64,000 bases of DNA, from positions 13,309,065 to 13,373,064 of the forward strand of contig NC_063452.1 in assembly GCF_020379485.1 (NCBI RefSeq). The letters run 5' to 3'. Below, in pieces: positions 33,394-45,659 of the stretch (position 1 is the first letter of the stretch; every line of letters starts with the position of its first letter). This DNA comes from Brassica napus. Taxonomy: Eukaryota; Streptophyta; Magnoliopsida; Brassicales; Brassicaceae. Made by a program: the position numbers and the translations under genes. The notes under the pieces were generated by a model that made no database searches, was not told where the DNA came from, and saw nothing but the letters and a program-made list of their open reading frames with translations.

Positions 33394-35186
33394 GATTTTT
33401 ATTTGAAGTCTCAATCGAATCTGCCCCATTGGGGATGTAATATTTTACGCTTCTTTATTTTAATTGAATACCAGCTCTCAAATAAATAAATAAAAACTGA
33501 AGAGATAAAGACGCATTTGATTTTTCTCAAGGTCTTTCTTTTAAGATGATGGTGACGAAAATATATATTAAAAAAATAGAGTAAATAGCTTCTTTACGAC
33601 TGTCCGATCATATATTTTTGTTAACTTTATTGAATAGAGTTATTTAGTAATGTTAAATCAAAGCCCGATCCAAAGAAATATAAATACAAAGTAGTAAATG
33701 CCAGTTTTGTAATTTGCAATTTGTTTTATTAATAAACATTATTTCTTTTGAACAATAGTTTTTTTTTACTGAAGCGAACAATAGTTTCCTATTAAGTTCT
33801 GTATTTATTACGGAAAACAAATTAAATAATGCATTTTCATTTAATCTATACATTGTATACTGTCTGTAAATGTTTTGAAAATCTTGGTGACAAAAAAAAA
33901 CTTAATTTTGATCCATTAATTTGTCTTAAAAAACATCAGTATTCATTTAACTTTTAGTAAATCCTTAAAACCCTAAAAATAAGAGAAAATAACAAAAACA
34001 TGCCACTTGGGTTTCAATTCAAATAGCACCAGACTTTCACGTGCAAGTGCGATAGTTTCCGTCTCTTACTTTTTTCTTACCTCTTCCAATAAAACACAAA
34101 CATTATTTTTTTTAAACACAACTTTAGTAAGTAAACTATTTTTTTTATGTTCCAAACAAGAAAAACTATTAGCCCCAAACTTATGAGTTTCTGTGGTCCT
34201 AAACAGGTTGTTGCCCTTTAAGAATTAGAGAACAAACGGTCTCCGGCAATCTTTATGTGAGCTTCCAAGTAGGGCTGTTAAATATTTCTTATAAATCACT
34301 GGAAGAATATGAAACTTAGGGCTGAAACTTAAATTGCATGTTAATTTTGAACACAAGTGGTTTTCCAAATAAAATTAAAAATTTCATCTTAATTTAACCT
34401 CCGAGTTAATACTTACAATACTAAAAACATTCCAAAAAAGTTCAAAATCGTCTACCTATCATACCACCACTAAAAACTCACTATTAATTTTGTAGGGCCA
34501 CATACGAAAACCAAAAAGAATTTTCATATTAACCCAAACAACATTTAAAAGACAAAATATAAGGATCAGTTCACGGATTCAAGCTTCCTACTTTAAAAGG
34601 TCCTAACACTAAAATTGAGATATAACAAATAAATTATTTAGATGTTAATATATAATAAATCACTGATATTAACTAAATGTGATTTTTTAAATACTTTAAT
34701 AAAAAAAATTCAACTGAGAATGATATAATAACTCAATCATGATAATATTATAGAAGCAAAAAGTCAAACAAAAATTATTTACAAATTAACTAACCAATAA
34801 CTTAAATTAATAAAATAGTATATCTCATACGCACATTTTGCAAATGTGAACCTAAAACAAAAATTTAAAAAAATATATAAAAAATAATAACATAGATCAC
34901 AAGTAAATTATATCCCGCCCGTAGGACCCTAGTGATAGATATAATTGTGGTATATGCTTACAATATCTGGATAGAAAACAATTGTCAGAGCTTAAGCTGA
35001 TTGGTTGTAAATGCTTTTCATGAAAACTATAAAAATGATTTTGTATTCGATATTCCATGATTTTGAGAACTCTAAATATATTTTGTTGCCATAATTATTA
35101 TTCGGTTGGTTTGGATTGCGTAGAAGCAATATGATAATAATAGATGGTTTGTATTTAATTTATTTCATGATTAATATCTATTTTAT
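33394..35186. other. AT-rich intergenic DNA, no gene seen
   Basis: No supported coding or RNA feature. Long A and T tracts throughout. Confidence 0.55.
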
Positions 35187-35469
35187 TATTTTTAGAGTGG
35201 ATCTAGATCAAATTTGTAAATATTAGCAACCAGGATAGTAATAATAATTTTTTGAATTTAACAAAGTGTGGATCCAAATCTAAGTACCATAAGTTTCTAA
35301 AATATCATATTCGTTTTCAAATTTAATCGATGTATTTAACTTCAAATATTTAAATTAACTATTTAAAAGAATATATATAGCAGTACTTAGTTTTATGTAG
35401 GAAGGAGCAAGGATCAAAACAGAAAATAAAGTACTACAAGTTTACAGTTTCAACTTTCAAGTAATATTG
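35187..35469 (+). repeat. Dispersed repeat copy B (uninterrupted)
   Basis: Matches 30912-31106 plus 31693-31771 with perhaps 10-15% differences. It ends AAGTAATATTGAAAG, diverging from copy A exactly at the CTAG boundary of the possible Helitron. It lacks the MITE found in copy A. Confidence 0.75.
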
Positions 35470-36608
35470 AAAGATTAATTTGGTGAGGCAAGGCAACCAT
35501 AAAGTATATGAATACAACGAAACTAAACCATGCGTGAATGGTAGACTGTGTGCTCAAAGCATTTCATCATTAGGATTTGACTTTGGTGTTTTACCTATAG
35601 GATGGTGATGATTGTTTCCATTAGTTTTTGGTTTTAATTTTCGGTTTTTAGATTTTAGTTTTAGATTTTGATTTTTGGTTTTTAACTTTTAGATTTTGTT
35701 ATCCTCCAATATTGGTATAACGCTTTAGCAATATTTTAGTGATATTAACATGTTTATCTAATCTAAACATGATTCACACTCATTAGTTTATAAATAAGGA
35801 AAAACATATTTCAAAAAAATGTTAGCAATTATGGGTTTCTGACTAAAAATTAATTGATGATACATGAATTGCTTTAATATCATTTACAACATTATTCAAA
35901 ATCCCATTTTAATTTCTAATACGATAATGGAAGTATGGGAGAAATGTGTAGAAAGAACACTAGAGTTGATTAAAGCAATAGCATAATAATTTTTTATGAG
36001 TAAAAGAGAACAAAGGGCAAAAGATCAGTTAAAAGAGAATATTTGCATTTAATTAAACAGAAAGAGAAAGACACACGCCTTCCACAAATAAGGAAAAATC
36101 AGATTTCCATTTCCTATATATTTTCCTCATTAATTCAAAATATCCTGCGGACTGAGACCTAATAACGGGCTAATCCTCGAGAATTTACCTACCGGTGCCG
36201 AACATATCTGATTACAAACGGATATATTTGAAATGATACATTTCGAATTCAGGGTGATCAACATCATTTTATGCTTACTTTACCATTCGACCATGTTTAT
36301 GTGGTTAATTTCTTTTTCTATATTTTTGCTTGGTTGTTTACAATATACATTTTGTTTTACGCTACGAAATAAAAAATGTTCGTCTGATGTAGGAAAAGGA
36401 AAGAAACAATACAAAGAGGGACATAGTTGGTTGCAACAGAAAACAATGGCACAATATTGCCGTTTTCTTAAGCCAAATGTTTAAGACATCTCACATCTGA
36501 AACAGTATGTGGCCTCAACTTAAGCTACAAGCATTACAAGTTATACAATACTCATCAGTAATAAAACAAATGGAAATATTTTAAGTCTGGACTCATCAAT
36601 AATTAAAC
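35470..36608. other. AT-rich intergenic DNA, no gene seen
   Basis: A low-complexity TTTTGGTTTTTAGATTTT-like stretch lies at about 35615-35700. The frame at 36233-36484 has no recognised domain and no support. Confidence 0.5.
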
Positions 36609-36733
36609 AAATGTTTATTTCAATTAGGTTTTTTTTTGAGACCGACAATTAGGTTTGTTTAAGCGTTCAAGTAACGCTTATGCCGATCTATTAGCTAAGA
36701 AAGCAACTACAAATAGCACACAATGGAGGTTAT

Positions 36734-36869
36734 TGTTATAAAAGTAATGGAAAAATCTCTCTTTATTTATAACATAGAGGTTCCTTATATAGGAGATGTC
36801 ATAGATAAATGAAAATATTACAAATCATAATCTCTTGGTTATGAGTCATCTACAATCTGGTTCATAACA
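36734..36869 (-). repeat. 3' LTR of copia-2
   Basis: 136 bp, the same length as the 3' LTR of copia-1. The minus strand starts TGTTATGAACCAGATTG and ends TTACTTTTATAACA. Confidence 0.87.
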
Positions 36870-37009
36870 CTCCTCCTTGGATGCCAAAACCATTTAGAGC
36901 TTGTAATGTGCTTTAATGTTGCCTTATTAAAACCTTAACAGGAAAATCCAATTGGGACAAAACCATGGTGAAGGAAAAATAGTACAACACACATTACTCA
37001 CCCTGATTT

Positions 37010-40000
37010 GGACATTACTGAAGGTCCCTGGGACCTCTCCAATTTTATGCAATCTGTGGGTGATGAAGATCTTGGGCAGAATATGCTTCGTCCTCGAACA
37101 TGATAATTGGTTCTTCTTTACCATCGGCCATGCCACAATCTGATCGAACATATTGAGTCATCGACCTCAAATACACACACACGAAATCTTGGATGATGTT
37201 GCTATGATATGTGTGTACCACCATGTGTAAAATATAACCTGTCTGAAAACAAATCAACAAAACCAAATAACCCATCTTTGGGCTGGTTAGTATAAAATAA
37301 ACCAAAATCAAAGGCTTCTTCATCGTCCTTCTTATGGACCAATCAGATCAGTGTCTAAAACAAGACTTCTGCATCGTCCATCTCAGGACTAAATGGACTT
37401 CTTTATCGTCTACCTTTGGACTGAATGGATCAGTGTCCAAAACAAGTGATCTCACGCCCATGTACTAGATAATGGGTGAGACTGATCCATATTAAATCTC
37501 TTGAGTACCCTTTTCTATATATATTATTTGATGCACAAAGATTTCATTGTTAATGTACTCAAGCTGTAATCCCAAACAAAACTTTGTTTTCCAAGATCTT
37601 TCATCTCAAACTCTTTCTTGAGATATTCAACTGTTTGAGAAATTGTACCCAGAGGTTCCTAGGATATTCAGATCATATACTTTGATGATTATCAATATTG
37701 TTCTCAAGAACTTGATGTACTTTCAGCTCAATACCCTCTAGTACTTTCATTATCCAGTGGACCATATAAATATGCAGTCACTACATCAACTTGTTGCAAG
37801 TCTAATTTTCTCTCTTATATAGCCAGACTTATGAGAAATCTAAAAGTAGTTGCATCCACCACATGGGAGTATGTCTCCTCATAATCTATTATTGGTCTTT
37901 GTGAGAATCTTTGTGCAACATCAGCTTTATATCTCACGATTTCTATTCCTCACAAGACCCATTTATATCCACTGGTTTTAACATCATATGGCGTCTTAAT
38001 CATATGGCCAAATACACATTTCTTCCTTAAACTATTTAACCCCATGTTTCCATTCAATCCAATATGTTCTACGAGTGCGCACTCTTATATTGACGTGGGT
38101 TCATGATCCTCGCTTATATTCATAAATTCAAGTGCTACCTTGTATGCAAATAAATCATCGTATGTCGACATTCCTTATTGGTTCCATTATGTTTCAGACA
38201 TGATATAATCGATTGAGATTCATTATTATCAGGACCTTTAATACTTTGCAGCTTGGCGTCCCAAGCTACATTATTTGGTACATTTACCTTAGAGCCGGCC
38301 GGCCTTATCTCCATGTTTGGGATGGTTTCCTTAGTAACCTCGGATTTGAATTTTGATTATCATTCTCTGCACCTTTCTTTTGTTTCCGAGGATTCTTATC
38401 TTGTGGAACCTATTGGTCTACCACGTTTCATACGTTGTCTAGACTCTGTAGCAACTTGACTGTGTCTCTTCTTGGACATCAAATTCGTTGGTGCTTTACA
38501 AGCTGGTTTATATATGACTTAGTCATTCTTTTTCGGGTCAGCAAATGTGTCTGGCATTTGATTAGCTAGCTTTGTAAATGTATAATCTTTGGACGTCTAT
38601 TTCACATTCTTTAGTCCGAGGATCTTGCCAAGACATTGATGGTTGATTCCATTCTATTTCTTTTACCATTCTTTTACCAGCTTTATTATTTTTTTCTCCT
38701 TCTGGTCTTAAAATAATCCGTGTACCTGGCCTCAAATATAATCACCCATAGTTGGCTCAAAGTACTTTATTATTGTTGGAGAATCATATCCAACATATAT
38801 CTCCATCCTCCTTTTGAGGTCCCATCTTAGTTCTCTGTGGTGGAGCAATTAGTACATAGACAGCACATCCAAATGTCTTATGATGGGGTATGTATGGCTC
38901 TTGACCCATTAATAATTGTGATAGGGGATATCAATGCTCACTAAATGGCCTGATGCGTATTAACTTAGGTGCATGTAAATTTTTGTGTGGCCCAAGCTGT
39001 GAATGAGAGTTTTGACCTCATAAGTTATGGTCTATCAATCAGTTATTTGCTTTTTAAAAGATTTCGGCCAAGCCGTTCTTGGTATGGACATGTATCACAG
39101 AATTGTCCACACTTACCCCCATGGACATACCATAATCATTTAAACACTTCAGACATGTATTCACCAGTATTATCTAGACATATAGTCTTTATTTATGAAA
39201 AAGGGGCTCGTAGCCGTTTTACTGGTGATGGCCTAATGAGTTTCCCTTGTGTACATGCTACACACGTGAGATTCTTTGGGATAACTCTTCTTATCTTTTA
39301 ATGTGTGTCTTTTGAATATTAATTTTTGCATCATGTTTGGACCAGGATGGCCAATCCGGTCGTGCCATAAAGTGTATATTTTCGTAGGCTTTTAGCATCC
39401 ATCATACTGATCTATGCATAGTCTAGGTCAGTAGAGAATGCAGGTATAGTCTTTAGGACTTATTATGGCCTTGGGCGATTTTATACATATATCTGAAGGA
39501 ACTCTTTGTTTCCTTCGCCCGTTGTTTCAATATGGAAACCATTCATTCTTATATCTTTAAAACTCAATAGGTTGCTCTTGCTCTTAGAGCTGGGTGAATA
39601 TAAGGCATCACTGATTTCTAGATGCATACCCTTAGGCAATAATATATTAGCCTAGCCATAGTCTTCTTTCAGACTGGCGATACCTGCTTTAGTACTTATA
39701 TTGACATTTTTCAGTGTACTCATATAGAAAAATCATTCATTCATTTAATGTAAGCAGACAATGTAATAGAAATAAATTCAAGGAGATAAAAATCAGAGAA
39801 AGCATACAAGCAAAGCAATCACACAAGTTTGATGTCGAAATTAGATTATCAACTTGATTCTTTTAGGCAATCATAAGTCTCATATTCCATAAGATCATCT
39901 TGATCATGTTCGAAATTATTTTCTCCATCTTTATAGACCAAGTGGGTTTTAGGATTCTTTCCTTTCAGACTCTCTTTGATAGAGGTCACAAAAATGTTTG

Positions 40001-40696
40001 GGAGTCCTTCATATCTTAGCCCAATGGTTCCCCATTCCACATCTATGGCACACTGATTTGGTCGAGCTTTGTGGTTTAAAGGATATACCACGGCCACTGC
40101 CTTGACCATGGCTCAAATTGGGTTGATACCCACGGCCTCTGCCATAGTGATTCCCACAGCCAAATGTGTTATAGTGGCCATGGCCACGTCCTTTCCACCC
40201 TCCACGGCCATGACCGTGTGGTCTATCATTCTGGACGTGGTTACCTTTTTTTTTTCTTCTGCGGCCTTATTGGTATCAGGTAATGGGGTTAATCCAGGAG
40301 GTCTCAATTCACTGTTTCTCATCAGTAATCCATTATTTTGCCCAGCTAGCAATAGACTCATCCACGGACTTATAGTCCTGGATTCTGGGATTCCTCCAAT
40401 CAAATAGGGTCTTTGGTAATAACACCGTTCTTTGGTGATCATATCTCGATTTTTAACTCTGTCCAAAGGTCTAGAGGATTCTCTATAGTCAGATACTGAT
40501 CTTTGAGACTCTTAATAAGATGATGGCTAATAATTAATATTGCCCTGTATCATTCTTTCTTATTGGCATTATTGCCTTCTATGATACATTCACCAAGTTT
40601 TTTTGACTTTAGGATAATCTTTGTATCCAATGCCCACCGTAAATAATTATCTCCAGAGAGATTTAGGGCAGCAAAATCCAGGTTGATTTTCGACAT
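37010..40696 (-). pseudogene. Broken copia gag-pol of copia-2
   Basis: Gag begins at 40696 ([19 protein letters not shown]) and meets a TGA after NKKE, at the same place as in copia-1. The zinc knuckle CHRCGMGNHWAKI is again followed by TGA in place of the last cysteine. Integrase, RT and RNase H remnants follow with further stops; the RNase H part includes LRSMTQYVRSDCGMADGKE near 37110-37170. No domain is intact. Confidence 0.85.
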
Positions 40697-42322
40697 CTCA
40701 AATCATATATCACTTAATATTTAGGTATAATTTTCATGCAGCCTTACTCTTAAAAACAATCAATTCGGATTTCAATCTTGCGAGGACAATGAGACTATCA
40801 ATCTTAAAGGCATTTAATCAATCAGTCAATTTCTAGCAAGTCTCAGCAATACTATTTCTATGTGCTCATAATATTATGGTTTATCAAGACTAGCAAAAAC
40901 GGATTCAATTAATCATGCAATTAGGATTTAACACTCAATGGATTTTAGCAAAACTAGTAAAAAGATTTATTAATCACTCAATCAGTTTCAAGGCTGATTT
41001 TAGCAATACTAGAATATAGATTTCAAGCATGAATTTCAATGAACCAGTTTCAAGGCTGATTGGTATTTAGCATAAGCAATGTGTAAATAATTTATCTAGT
41101 ATCCGAATTTATCAAACCTCAAAAACATATAATCAGATCAATCAATTTAATCAAACTTTGCATACAATCTTAAACCTCAAGACATTAGATTTTATCATGA
41201 ATCTATCAATCTAGCATACGGATTCTCAATTCTCAAAGACATCCAAATCAGATCAATATAACCTATCATACGGATTATTTAAAGTTTCTATTTAAAACAG
41301 ATCAGATTACAAAACTATCAATCCTAGCAGATGATATTAAACCTCAAGAATCATGCAATCATATCATTCGGATTTTAAACAAGTAAACCTCAATCAATCT
41401 ATCAACCTATCGGATTATATAAGCAAAGCAAACTAGCAACCTATCGGATTCAATCAATGTTTTAACAGGCTGGTCGGTTTAAACAATTTTAAATCAGATG
41501 AACAATTAACCAAGCAGGATGAGAAAATAAATCTATCAATTTAACGGTCAAACAATTCTAGCAACATAGCATCAGACTCAATCAAATTTGAAACCTCAAT
41601 GATCAAAACCGAAAACAGTTTTGATTTAAAAATATTCGATTAGGGTTTTAATATGTGATTTGATAATTATAGTATAATTAATTCTGATACTTATATTATT
41701 TAGGGTTTATAGATATAGGGTTAGGGTTTATCGGATTTTAACTTGTAAAAACCGATTTGGGGTTTTAATCATGTAGGAACATGATTTAGGGTTTGGGGTA
41801 TGGAACTTTTAGAGCTTCGATTTACTCAATTAGGATTTTTGATCTATTACCCTATGGTTTTGATTCATAAAGATTAGGATTTTAGGGTTTCATTCTTTAT
41901 CAATCAATCCATGTTTGATTATGGGTTCTTAAGTTTTGAATTACCTTTTAACCTTAGATGATTTTTAAATTGGACCACCAAAGAAGTTGAGCCGCGAGCT
42001 GGCGCGAGCTGGAATGGATCGAGTCGCTTTTATCGGGTCGCGGACGTCCTTTGTTGCTTGATCGGGAACGTCTTGATCGTCGGACGCGAGCTGTCTGATG
42101 CTGTGGCGAACGAGGAAGAGGTCGCGTGCTGGAGCTGCTCTCGGTCGCGAACGTCTGAGCTAGGATCAGGAACGCCTTGGGCTAAAGCTGATCGGGGACG
42201 CGAGCTGGAACAGATGCGGGAACAAGAGACGCGATCGGGGTTTAGGGTTCGTCGGATCGCCGGTTAGGGTTAGAATTTTAAGGTTTATCGATTTGGGTAT
42301 TAGCTTAGGGATTTAGAGTTTC

Positions 42323-42450
42323 ATGCAAAATCTCTCTTTATTCATAACATAGAAGTTCCTTATATATGAGATTAAACCGTCATAGATAAATGGAAATATT
42401 ACAAATCATAATCTCTTAGTTATGTGCTATCCACGATCTGGTTCATAACA
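42323..42450 (-). repeat. Truncated 5' LTR of copia-2
   Basis: About 128 bp remain. Reading on the minus strand, the LTR proceeds normally to TTTTGCAT, then jumps to GAAACTCTAAATCCC of the leader. The last ~14-16 bp of the LTR and the whole CGTTATCAGCACGA primer site seen in copia-1 and copia-3 are absent. Confidence 0.82.
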
Positions 42451-42742
42451 GTTATTCCATTATTCTGTGGTTGTTTTTAATTGTATTTCGCCAGAAACCC
42501 TGTAACCAATCGGCTCTGTTTCCCCGATAATCTATCGTCTGTGTAACTCACCGGATCCCCAATTTTGGGTTGGAAATGAATTATATTTTGATCAAAAAAA
42601 ATGTTTCTTGAATCAGCCTGTGAATATTAATAACAATATATGAAATATAGTTGTCGGGAAAAATGATGAACACACTCAAGTTCTAAGGAATCTAGCAAAG
42701 TCCTAGTAGCACAAGCAAAGAAAACCCTAGAATCCGCTACCA

Positions 42743-43000
42743 TTGAAACGACTCTCAGAGCTTTTTTTCCATAAACTTTTCTTTCGATCTCTTTCCTTTT
42801 TTCCCTTCTCCTCCTTTTATTCGACCTCAAAACCGCCACCACGACCAAAATCCCTAAAAGCACCATGCATCCCCACCGTCACAGATCCAACAAGCCCTCC
42901 AACAACGATTTCCACTGTCCCATATTCTCCTCCTTCATCTCCTTTTCTCATCCACTCTCCGACTTGGAAGAATCCTGATCATCTGTCACCGCTAAATTAA
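42743..43000 (+). other. Unrecognised open frame, possible gene fragment
   Basis: 85 codons without a native ATG. It is serine- and proline-rich (KPPPRPKSLKAPCIPTVTDP, then SPPSSPFLIHSPTW) with a basic hydrophobic beginning, which resembles an organelle-targeting leader. It ends shortly before a microsatellite. It could be the broken first exon of a gene; I cannot name it. Confidence 0.2.
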
Positions 43001-43093
43001 GCAGAACTGACACGGGTATGGAGACTGGAAATGGGGAGACAGAAAACGGCAAAGTAATTTTTTTTAGAAACGGGCACGTCGGGGATACATCAA

Positions 43094-43109
43094 CTATATA
43101 TATATATAT

Positions 43110-43149
<40 letters not shown>
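43094..43149. repeat. Compound TA/CA microsatellite
   Basis: TA run, then CACACACACA, then a longer TA run. Confidence 0.9.
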
Positions 43150-43153
<4 letters not shown>

Positions 43154-44194
43154 AACACAATATACACATATATTATGTATACAATTTATGAGTAAACTTA
43201 AAAATAATATAAACCCCACATAGAAGTACAATTTCAAGCATGTATTTGCTCTGTTTTAATTGATTTTCAGCGGATGACTTTGTTTAATTGTTTTAACTGT
43301 TTGAACTTTGCAATTTTAAGTATAAAATTAAGTTTTATATGGTGTTTTACATAAATACATAAATACTACGTTCCTATGACTTATGCTTTATATAGTCAGT
43401 GGCTTGCGCATCTTCCTCTCAATCTAGACTATATTTTCTTCAGCAGCTTTTTGCTATATACAGAATTGATAAAGATTCTCAAGTTTATAGCAAATGGCTA
43501 TATACCTTGTGCATCTAATCTTTCCCAACTTATAATCACCACTGAATGCATCTAATAATAACCATTGAGAAGTCCAAATGTTAAATTCAGGTGTTCCGAA
43601 ACGTCCCATATCAACTCGTACGTCCCCATACATCACTGTCCCCTCATTGTTCGAGACGTCTTGGGGACGTTTATGAGCCGTCCCAATGCTGTCCTGTTTC
43701 CGAAACGTCTCCGGTAAGTGAGACGGCTAGTGATAGACGTACCCTTGCATCCTAGCCACTAAACCAAAATGTCCATTAATTTTAACGGCGCACACGGCTT
43801 TATACTTCTCCGGCAAACTTTATTTTCCAGTATAGTCCGGAAGTTACACACATTGACTTATTCAAGAACCTCCCCCTCTTCCATCGACGACCAGAAACGT
43901 TTCCGAAATTGACGGTGTTGTTCCTTAAAACGATGTTGTTCACCGAATTTCCCTCTGCTTCGATTTAATTGTCGTTGTAGGGAAACAAATTCATTTCAAA
44001 GTAATTGTCGTTTTACAGTTTCAATGCAAAATTTATTAATAAGATTCTCCATTTTATTTTTCTATTGGTTGAAATATGGTTAGGTATATAGGTAATTGTG
44101 TTTTTGTTTTGAAAATATACAAAATCATATGTTTTCTTAATTTGTGTGCATAAAGCTAAAACGACAATTAAAATGAAACGGAGGGAGTATAAGC

Positions 44195-44404
44195 TTAGAG
44201 CCCTAGAACCTGAGTGACAAGTCGATAAGCCGAGAGATCATTGTTATTGTAATTGATATCGGACCAATTTGATCCTAAGATTTTTATAACGACCACAAGA
44301 CGTTCACCACACGGCTTAAGGATCGCTCGGACGCCATTATGGAAATTCTTGGTGTTGAGCTCCATATCACCGGAGACTGCCAGATGGGAACCTAACAGCG
44401 TCAA
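44195..44404 (-). pseudogene. Unrecognised gene fragment crossing the left edge of the duplication
   Basis: Reads LLGSHLAVSGDMELNTKNF, then VRAILKPCGERLVVVIKILG, ending VTQVLGL. Upstream on the same strand the sequence is protein-like but broken. The part right of about 44345 is repeated at about 49245-49480, where the C-terminal portion is missing. I do not recognise the family, and it may be only the 3' end of a gene. Confidence 0.25.
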
Positions 44405-45231
44405 GATTTATGCCGGAATGGTTAGACGGGAGATGAATACGCCGAAGAATGCAAGTCTTACGCGAGTAATGTTGGTTTTTGAAAGAGTTTAGAATGTAAT
44501 TTCCTGGGAGGAGATCGAGAAGCCTTGAAGATTCCTTGCAAGGTTTTTGAGTAATATAACTAGTTGAGGTCGAACCTTTTATAGGAGTAGGAACGAATGG
44601 AAATTATAATGTAAATATTATAAAAATTTGTATGTCAATGACTTCACAATTGGTTGTTACTGTGAAAAGAGGGGTGGATTTCACATGATGAGCATTTCGT
44701 TTTCTTCCTTTTTCTTCAATTTAATTAAGCCTTCTAAATTTTCTTAAGCCACTAATAGCATGGCTTCATTTTATATATTTCGTTTCAATGGTTAAATATT
44801 AAGACTACTAAATCTTTACAGAGGGGGTTTATTTTGTGTTCCAGACCAAGGATGCTGAAATACTTTATCCATAAGCTAGCCAATATATTGATCTGACAGA
44901 AAAATCCAATTTCGTTTAATTTCGATAGGAAAAGTTGTAGAGCAACGAAACTGAAGTCTGAATGACTTTGATCAAAAGAAAAGAAGTTCAACATTTTTGG
45001 AAATCAGATCTTCCCATTTACAGTTTTAAAACAGTAGAATGCCAAAAGAAAACATCATATCATTTCATTATAAGTTAAATAGTCATACACCCCCAAATCT
45101 AAGCATAGATATATACCACGTCTTACAATGCCACATAATGAAGTGAAATAAATAAAACAAATTATTCCATGATTACAAATATATCAGTAAGTTTACATTA
45201 ACAAGATTTTCCGCATGAATGAGAAGGATAC

Positions 45232-45564
45232 TTAATGAGAAGGGGGAGAAGGGGGAGGAGAAGGAGACTTAAGATCAAGAACACTGGAATCGACATTGCG
45301 GTATATGAAATGTGCAAGAGGTTCCGTACAATAAAAGTGGCATGTGTCGAAGCAACGTTTTTGATTGTGATACCTAGGCATACATTTCGTCATCATACAA
45401 TATTTGGTGCATGAATCTCTATCGAGCGAGCTTCTCGTTAACGTTTTCTTTCCATTAGATTTCGTTGAAGAGATATTTTCACCGTCTAAGCAAGTCGCAC
45501 TCATTAACATAGCCACCACTATGAATAATATTAACATCTTCTCGTTAATTCCTTTTGTATCCAT
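45232..45564 (-). CDS. Small secreted cysteine-rich peptide, copy A
   Basis: 110 residues. The N-terminal hydrophobic stretch (KMLILFIVVAMLMSATC, about 9-25) is a good signal peptide, so the product should be secreted. The mature part has six cysteines in a tight pattern, C-x3-C-x4-C-x9-C-x3-C-x3-C (about residues 52-79), then a hydrophobic linker and a proline-rich end (SPPPSPPSH). The paired C-x3-C motifs suggest a disulfide-linked helical hairpin or thionin-like peptide, often defence or signalling molecules in plants; the family is not certain. A TATA-like site lies 87 bp upstream. Copy B at 62812-63144 differs by two residues only. Confidence 0.75.
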   Translation of the reverse strand: MDTKGINEKMLILFIVVAMLMSATCLDGENISSTKSNGKKTLTRSSLDRDSCTKYCMMTKCMPRYHNQKRCFDTCHFYCTEPLAHFIYRNVDSSVLDLKSPSPPPSPPSH

Positions 45565-45650
45565 TTTCTTGTTTAAACAATTTTTTTTCTTTTAATTTGT
45601 TTTTGATTAAAAAGGAATGGATTGTGGGTTTGGTAAGGGTTTTGGGGAAC

Positions 45651-45659
45651 TTATATATG
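45651..45659 (-). promoter_or_regulatory. Candidate TATA box of peptide gene copy A
   Basis: Minus strand reads CATATATAAG, 87 bp upstream of the start codon. The same site is conserved in copy B (63231-63239). Confidence 0.5.

Larger units (their letters stand above)
36734..42450 (-). mobile_element. copia-2: degenerate Ty1/copia element, close relative of copia-1
   Basis: 5717 bp in minus orientation, with a perfect target duplication GTTAT (36729-36733 and 42451-42455). The sequence follows copia-1 nearly collinearly through leader, gag, zinc knuckle, integrase, RT and RNase H remnants. It differs by lacking the tandem duplication of copia-1. It also has a deletion that removed the inner end of its 5' LTR together with the primer-binding site (near 42322). 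It shares at least two nonsense codons with copia-1. Confidence 0.9.
36609..42609 (+). mobile_element. Truncated LINE remnant (RNase H end and tail), split by copia-2
   Basis: The left piece (about 36653-36733) reads SSNAYADLLAKKATTNSTQW, the RNase H end of a plant LINE. The right piece (42456-42598) continues the frame briefly, then gives a 3' UTR ending in an A run. Possible target duplication: AAATGTTTATT (36609-36619) and AAATGTTTCTT (42599-42609), one mismatch. A LINE fragment of only about 220-240 bp was therefore present before copia-2 landed in it. Confidence 0.55.
42610..44194. other. Intergenic DNA, no firm gene
   Basis: Contains one unrecognised open frame (42743-43000), a TA/CA microsatellite (43094-43149), and a stretch with repeated GTTCCGAAACGTC/GAAACGTC words (about 43590-43730) of unknown nature. 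No supported gene. Confidence 0.5.

Noticed and set aside
42058..42267. 69-codon plus-strand frame with acidic and arginine-rich content
   Set aside because: Antisense to the GC-rich leader of copia-2; the same sequence in copia-1 is also non-coding.
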